Positions 19,121 to 22,583 of a stretch of 22,583 nucleotides of DNA are shown piece after piece. A program made the position numbers and the translations under genes. This stretch comes from Krasilnikovozyma curviuscula. Taxonomy: Eukaryota > Basidiomycota > Tremellomycetes > Cystofilobasidiales > Mrakiaceae. The notes beneath the pieces were generated by a model. That model did not search any database. It saw only the letters and a list, made by a program, of their open reading frames with translations, and was not told the origin of the DNA. Within the stretch, counting starts at the first letter, position 1. Each line of letters opens with the position of its first letter. Location of the stretch: the NCBI GenBank assembly GCA_014825775.1, contig MVAQ01000296.1, positions 1-22,583 of the forward strand, read 5' to 3'.

Positions 19121-19389
19121 TAATTATCTAATCGTGGTGAGTCATGTAAAGAAGACTCAACTTCTGGTAATTGCGGATGGGAACGCGCACCGAATCGACT
19201 CTCGTTACATTCTGCTTCCTGCGGCTCTTTGGAAGCAGTTGCTTCTCCTTCATTGGCACCAGAGAATATGCTAAGCTCTTGTTCTTCGACTGGCAGGGTG
19301 CTTTGGCTTGCGCCGTTGTCGTTTAGTCGCATGCCAATACTTCTCTGTACTCCCCCTTCAGTAGTATACTGAGGTTTGTTGTTTAACTG
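19121..19389. other. Centre of the inverted repeat, unassigned
   Basis: The minus strand is open for 96 codons across it. The translation is polar and low-complexity (EGEATASKEPQEAECNE, HPQLPEVESSLHDS) and resembles the linker between integrase and RT of copia polyproteins, but has no diagnostic motif. It could be a captured internal retroelement piece. Confidence 0.3.
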
Positions 19390-19402
19390 TATTGAAATTG
19401 AC

Positions 19403-19432
19403 TGCACCAGGAACTAAGTATCAGAAGTAGTT
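19403..19432 (-). repeat. LTR family a, 3'-end fragment (30 bp), inverted
   Basis: TGCACCAGGAACTAAGTATC onward is the reverse complement of the fragment at 19081-19110 and sits at the mirror position in the inverted repeat. Confidence 0.75.
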
Positions 19433-19463
19433 CATAGATAACCATAGAAAGATATTACTAACC

Positions 19464-19576
19464 TGCACCAGGAACTAGTATCAGAAGTAGTTCGAGGTGC
19501 AAGTCTTGTGCACAGAAGATACGACTATATAGGAGGCGCGCTTTGGCGCTTAAAGAGTCGCGGCGCAATATCAACA
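19464..19576 (-). repeat. Short LTR, family a, copy 3 (113 bp)
   Basis: On the minus strand it reads TGTTGATATTGCGCCGCGAC to ACTAGTTCCTGGTGCA, with the GCGCCAAAGCGCGCCTCC hairpin block and CTATATAG. It is closest to copy 4. It runs directly into another partial family-a LTR. Confidence 0.75.
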
Positions 19577-19622
19577 GTAGTTTGAGGTGCAAGTCTTGTG
19601 CGCAGAAGGTACACCTATATAG
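19577..19622 (-). repeat. LTR family a, internal fragment (46 bp)
   Basis: GTAGTTTGAGGTGCAAGTCT through ACCTATATAG matches the middle of the LTR and lacks both ends. Its left junction lies where copy 3 ends ...TATCAACA and the LTR itself would read ...TATCAGA, so the two may have been joined at the shared TATCA. Confidence 0.6.
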
Positions 19623-19750
19623 TGTTGAAAATGTCGTCTTAGAAACCTCTCTGAGTTGACTTTTGGCGAGGACTGGAATTTTCTATTTGTCCTGCAGAGT
19701 TTTGTTTAGTTGTTTATTTAATTCGCCACGCGAGTCACAGACGCCGTTTA
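19623..19750 (+). repeat. LTR family b, truncated copy
   Basis: Begins TGTTGAAAATGTCGTC and follows the solo LTR at 17416-17604 (opposite strand) through TATTTGTCCTGCAGAGT and CACGCGAGTC to ACGCCGTTT. It then stops where family-a copy 4 begins. The missing 3' third suggests interruption or deletion by the later element. Confidence 0.7.
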
Positions 19751-19757
19751 TTGTAAC

Positions 19758-19869
19758 TGCACCAGGAACTAAGTATCAGAAGTAGTTCGAGGTGCAAATC
19801 TTGTGCGCAGAAGATAACTATATAGGAGGCGCGCTTTCGCGCTTAGCAAGTTGCGGCGCTATAACAACA
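19758..19869 (-). repeat. 3' LTR (family a, copy 4, 112 bp) of the copia element
   Basis: On the minus strand it reads TGTTGTTATAGCGCCGCAAC to TTAGTTCCTGGTGCA. It is directly preceded by a purine-rich GAGTGGGAG (plus 19870-19878), the expected polypurine tract, and by the end of the copia RNase H coding region. This links LTR family a to the copia element at 19870-22583. It contains a CTATATAG TATA-like box and an AAGCGCGAAAGCGCGCC hairpin. Confidence 0.78.
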
Positions 19870-20872
19870 CTCCCACTCGCTGCGACTCCCACTAGACCCA
19901 AGCTTCTACAATGCCCAAGATGAACATCTCTCGGCAAGACCTTTGTGCCTATATCTGCGACCATCTCCTTCGTTCCAACAGGGAGAATCTTCAATGTTCC
20001 ATTCGCAACTTCATCACGAGTGAAGTGATATTTCACCTCGATGTGTTTTGTCCGTTGATGAGAGAATGGATTGTTAGCAAGAGCAATCGCTCCCCTGTTG
20101 TCTTCATAGATGATTATGGGATAGTTGCTGATATGGTCCATAGAGTTAAGAAGTGTTGACAGCCAGCAAGCTTCCTTCGACGCCTCAGCTAGGGCAACAT
20201 ATTCCGCTTCGCACCTCGAAAGGACCGTACTATCCTGCTTCTTCGATCTCCAGCTAATTGCCCCTCCATTTTAAGCATTGAGACAAAAGAGCTGTGCGAT
20301 TTCCTTCCATCTCTCTCTGAGGCATAGTCGGCATCAGAATATAGTGCGAGCTGAGCAGTTGTTGGACCATAACTCAACTCCCACTGCTTTGTGCCTTTGA
20401 TGCAGGCAAGTACTTTCTTCAGCACCTCACAGTGCCTTCTTCCAGGTTTGGAACTGAACTGGGCTAGCCTCCCGACAATGTATGCAATGTCAGGTCTTGT
20501 CAATACCATCAGCCACAGCAAGCCACCGAGCGCGTTGACGTAGGGGACCGATTTCATCTCCTCTTCTTCCTCAGGCGTGGTTGGAGACTGAGATGACGAT
20601 AAGTCATCAACCGAAGGGAGAACCTGAGTTCCATTGCAGTCCTCCATATTGAAACGCTTCAAGAGTTCGTTTATGTAGGGCCCTTGAGAAATACTGAGCG
20701 TCTTAGCCTCTCTGTTGCGACTAACCACTAGTCCCAGACCCAAGCAAAACCTCATTTCACCAAGGTCCTTCAGGATGAAGTGTTGGGCAAGTTTCTCTTT
20801 TACCTCTTTCAACAGCTCCAGTCCGTTGGAAAACAACCCGAAATCGTCAACATACACGGCCAGGTGAAGTGT

Positions 20873-20881
20873 TTGGTTGCT
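20873..20881. repeat. Target-site duplication, left copy
   Basis: ttggttgct, identical to 21926-21934. Because the TIR may begin with CT, the true duplication could be 7-9 bp. Confidence 0.85.
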
Positions 20882-20903
20882 ACGGTAGAACCATTATGCA
20901 TTT
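20880..20903 (+). repeat. Left terminal inverted repeat
   Basis: Begins CTACGGTAGAACCATTATGC. It pairs with the right end over 24-25 positions with one substitution and one missing A. Confidence 0.82.
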
Positions 20904-21160
20904 GTTGAAATGGAAATGCATAAAATGGAAACGGAAAAAATGGTTGCCACCTGTGCATTTCGCCATATTTGCAATGGTTGGCAGCGAAGGGGTGAAATGG
21001 TCCATTACCATTTTGTAAGTGACATCAATTTGAGTAATGGTTCATTTTATCAATCAGAGAAGGGCCCCGCAATTACGAAAATGGATAAATGCATTTGAAG
21101 GTGCCATTTATGTAGTAGTTAGGTTTGAAATGGTCCGTTCTATGTGAGTAAAAACATCAA

Positions 21161-21252
21161 GAGAATCCCGCTCAGGGAGTCGAACTCATCAGCTGCAAAT
21201 CTATGAAGCAAGTGGGAAGACATTATAACCACCGAGTAATACTCCTACTTTA
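21161..21252 (-). other. Degenerate tRNA-like block inside the TIR element
   Basis: On the minus strand a D-arm/A-box-like TTACTCGGTGGTTATAA is followed about 45 nt later by a T-arm/B-box-like GAGTTCGACTCCC, the usual spacing of an RNA polymerase III internal promoter. The T-stem is imperfect and no 7-bp acceptor stem can be formed, so this is not a functional tRNA as read. It could be a tRNA pseudogene or SINE head captured by the element, or chance. Confidence 0.3.
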
Positions 21253-21600
21253 GCGCTATTGAGGGCAAGATAAGAAGTCGTGTCATCGTTCACCTCTGTT
21301 GCGCTGCATTCCGGCACTACTTGGCGTTTTACCAAAGAATACATCGTATCAGTGACTGGCACTTACTCACAAGTATAGATATTATAAGTTCTGTAACCTA
21401 TACTGTGCTTCTCAGGAACGAGAGAAAAGGCGACTGGTGCTTAAGGTGTATGTAGTACTTCTATATTCTATCGCTGTGTTACTTAAACGTTAGCATTTAA
21501 CCGACCTTTCCAACCTCTTTTGTAAGGGGAAATTTATTGAAAGTTAGAATGTGTTGCGTACTATAGTGAGTTTTATTGAAGGCATAACCATCTCAAACTC
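21253..21600. other. Non-coding centre of the TIR element
   Basis: About 350 bp, AT-rich, without a reading frame, inverted repeat or AAATGG/CCATTT cluster. No trace of transposase was recognised. Confidence 0.4.
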
Positions 21601-21900
21601 AAGACTTAGTAAACCTTCCAGCCATTTTGATGCATTTCATCGATCCATTTTAAAATGGATATCTTAGCAAGTAAAGGCCATTTTGAAGGCCATGAAAAAA
21701 ATATCGCCATCCATTTCATGTTTCAATAAAAAGGATGTCTGGAAAATAGGTTTTCTTGTAGCCATTTCGCAGATTTGCGCAAAACGCGGAAACGGATGAA
21801 ATGGACGATTGAAATGGGTATGAAATGGTCCATTTCCATTTCATGAATTCAACTACCCATTTAAATCTCCATTTTTCGTTATCCATTTGCATTAAAATGG

Positions 21901-21925
21901 AAATGCATTAATGGTTCTAGCGTAG
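21901..21925 (-). repeat. Right terminal inverted repeat
   Basis: Read from the minus strand it begins CTACGCTAGAACCATTAATG and mirrors the left terminus. Confidence 0.82.
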
Positions 21926-21934
21926 TTGGTTGCT
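21926..21934. repeat. Target-site duplication, right copy
   Basis: ttggttgct, identical to 20873-20881, directly followed by the resumed copia RT sequence. Confidence 0.85.
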
Positions 21935-22583
21935 CCGCTGGATGGTGTAGAGACCCTGGTCAGCGTTGGATTGTTGGAAACCAATCGAGGTGAGTATCCC
22001 ATGAAGTTTGGAGTACCACTGTCGAGCTGCCTGCTTCAAGCCATACAGTCCTTTCTGCAGCTGACACACCCAATTTTCCTTCCCCTTCTCTTCGAATCCG
22101 CGCGGCTGCCTCATGTAGACTTCCTCCTCCAAATCTCCGTACTACAATGCTGTCTCAACATCCATCTGGTGTACTTCCCAATCTTAAACTGCAGCAATGG
22201 ACAGAAGCGCCCGGAGTGTGGTGAATTTCACAACAGGTGCGAATGTTTCGTCATAATCTACACCCGCCTTCTGTGAGAAGCCTTGTGCGACAAATCGAAC
22301 CTTTCTTCTAAACACTTCTCCCTCCTCGTTCTTCTTTTCAGTCAACACAGAGTTACAGCCAACAATGTTGACTCCTACTGGCTTTGGTACGAGTTTCCAA
22401 ACACCGTGTTTCTTGAATGAGGCGAGCTCCTTGAACCTTCTCTGCCGCTGACTCCCACTCTTCCCGATGTACACTAGACATTGCTTCTTCTATGGTCTTT
22501 GGGACTGTTAAGATTAGTGATGATATGATCTTAAGTTGCAAAATGATGATTGTAAAAGCGAGTCAAGAGCAAGGATGATAACT

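Larger units (their letters stand above)
18992..19506. repeat. Inverted repeat built from LTR family a ends
   Basis: The left arm (about 18992-19120) and right arm (about 19390-19506) are inverted copies. Each has the LTR end, the ggttagtaatatctttctat segment, ttatctatg, a second LTR end and gtcaatt(t)caa. The left arm has one extra 16-bp unit. The pairing arms are about 110-125 bp around a 270-bp centre, which can fold back on itself. This looks like inverted duplication of a rearranged LTR junction. Confidence 0.75.
20882..21925. mobile_element. Non-autonomous TIR DNA transposon inserted in copia RT (about 1044 bp)
   Basis: The insertion splits the copia RT frame between ...TIQRSNQ and TLHLAVYVDD. 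It is bounded by a 9-bp direct repeat ttggttgct (20873-20881 and 21926-21934). Removing the insert plus one repeat gives an uninterrupted frame, so the boundaries are exact to within the repeat. The ends are inverted repeats: CTACGGTAGAACCATTA-TGCATTT on the left against CTACGCTAGAACCATTAATG CATTT read inward from the right (one mismatch, one gap). No reading frame above about 70 codons or transposase motif lies inside. Subterminal regions carry 23 AAATGG/CCATTT words. A 9-bp duplication would suit Mutator-like elements, while short TIRs with subterminal repeats are more hAT- or KDZ-like, so the superfamily is unresolved. Confidence 0.85.
19870..22583 (-). pseudogene. Ty1/copia retrotransposon, 3' half of pol (RT and RNase H), decayed and interrupted
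   Basis: Read leftward from the window edge: a pre-RT segment (VPKTIEEAMSSVHREEWE), RT (KKHGVWKLVPKP, FVAQGFSQKAGVDYDETF, EEEVYMRQPRGFEEKG, LQKGLYGLKQAARQWYSKL), the YVDD catalytic motif near 20855, 'FILKDLGEMRFCLGL', 'LTRPDIAYIVGRLAQFSSKP', and RNase H (LYSDADYASERDGRKS, CEAEYVALAEASKEACWL, EDNRGAIALA, RTKHIEVKYHFTRDE). Damage visible: a 1-nt frameshift near 22440, a TAA at 22184-22186, a TAG at 22142-22144, a frameshift near 20270, and a 1-kb transposon at 20882-21925. The 5' part (Gag, protease, integrase) lies beyond the right edge. Known role: copia pol copies element RNA into DNA for integration. This copy cannot make a full polyprotein. Confidence 0.9.

Noticed and set aside
20882..21925. 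Spliceosomal intron interrupting the copia RT
   Set aside because: No GT-AG ends on the coding strand; the direct repeat and inverted termini show transposon insertion.
1..22583. CRISPR array, operon or prokaryotic defence system
   Set aside because: No regularly spaced repeats and no ribosome-binding-site-led gene clusters; introns throughout show nuclear fungal DNA.

Overview
The window looks like nuclear DNA of a basidiomycete yeast, most likely a tremellomycete (Cryptococcus/Kwoniella-like). This is inferred from dense genes cut by many 50-110 bp GT-AG introns, short intergenic gaps, divergent and convergent gene pairs, and Ser/Gln/acid-rich protein tails. No rRNA, intact tRNA, CRISPR array or prokaryotic signal was seen. 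All gene models were spliced by hand, checking reading-frame phase at every junction.

Positions 1 to about 16.0 kb are ordinary gene space. In order: the N-terminal part of an Atg17-type autophagy scaffold (minus, runs off the left edge); HRI1 (plus, divergent from it); a small two-hydrophobic-segment Ser-rich protein, possibly a Pom34-like nucleoporin (minus); an unrecognised single-pass membrane protein (plus); the THUMP protein TAN1 of tRNA acetylation (plus, 8 exons); a tricalbin with membrane hairpin, SMP and C2 domains (plus, 21 exons including a 12-nt micro-exon); cap-binding eIF4E (plus, 4 exons); and a large protein with a peroxiredoxin-like AhpC/TSA core between disordered tails (minus, 5 exons). 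These are housekeeping genes with no shared pathway apparent from their order.

Positions about 16.6-22.6 kb are a transposable-element landing zone with no intact host gene. It holds: a 189-bp solo LTR (family b) with a perfect 5-bp target-site duplication; at least four copies and several pieces of a very short (112-124 bp) LTR (family a); a truncated Ty1/copia reverse-transcriptase fragment lying antisense to the two LTRs that flank it; an inverted repeat built from LTR pieces; and the 3' half of a decayed second copia element on the minus strand. That copia element carries frameshifts and stop codons. Its reverse-transcriptase region is interrupted by a roughly 1.04-kb DNA transposon with about 24-bp terminal inverted repeats, a 9-bp target duplication, dense subterminal AAATGG/CCATTT repeats and a degenerate tRNA-like block, but no transposase.

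The strongest candidate for something undescribed is this non-autonomous TIR element. Next are the ultrashort LTR family with its antisense reverse-transcriptase cargo, and the unrecognised membrane protein at 3104-4099.
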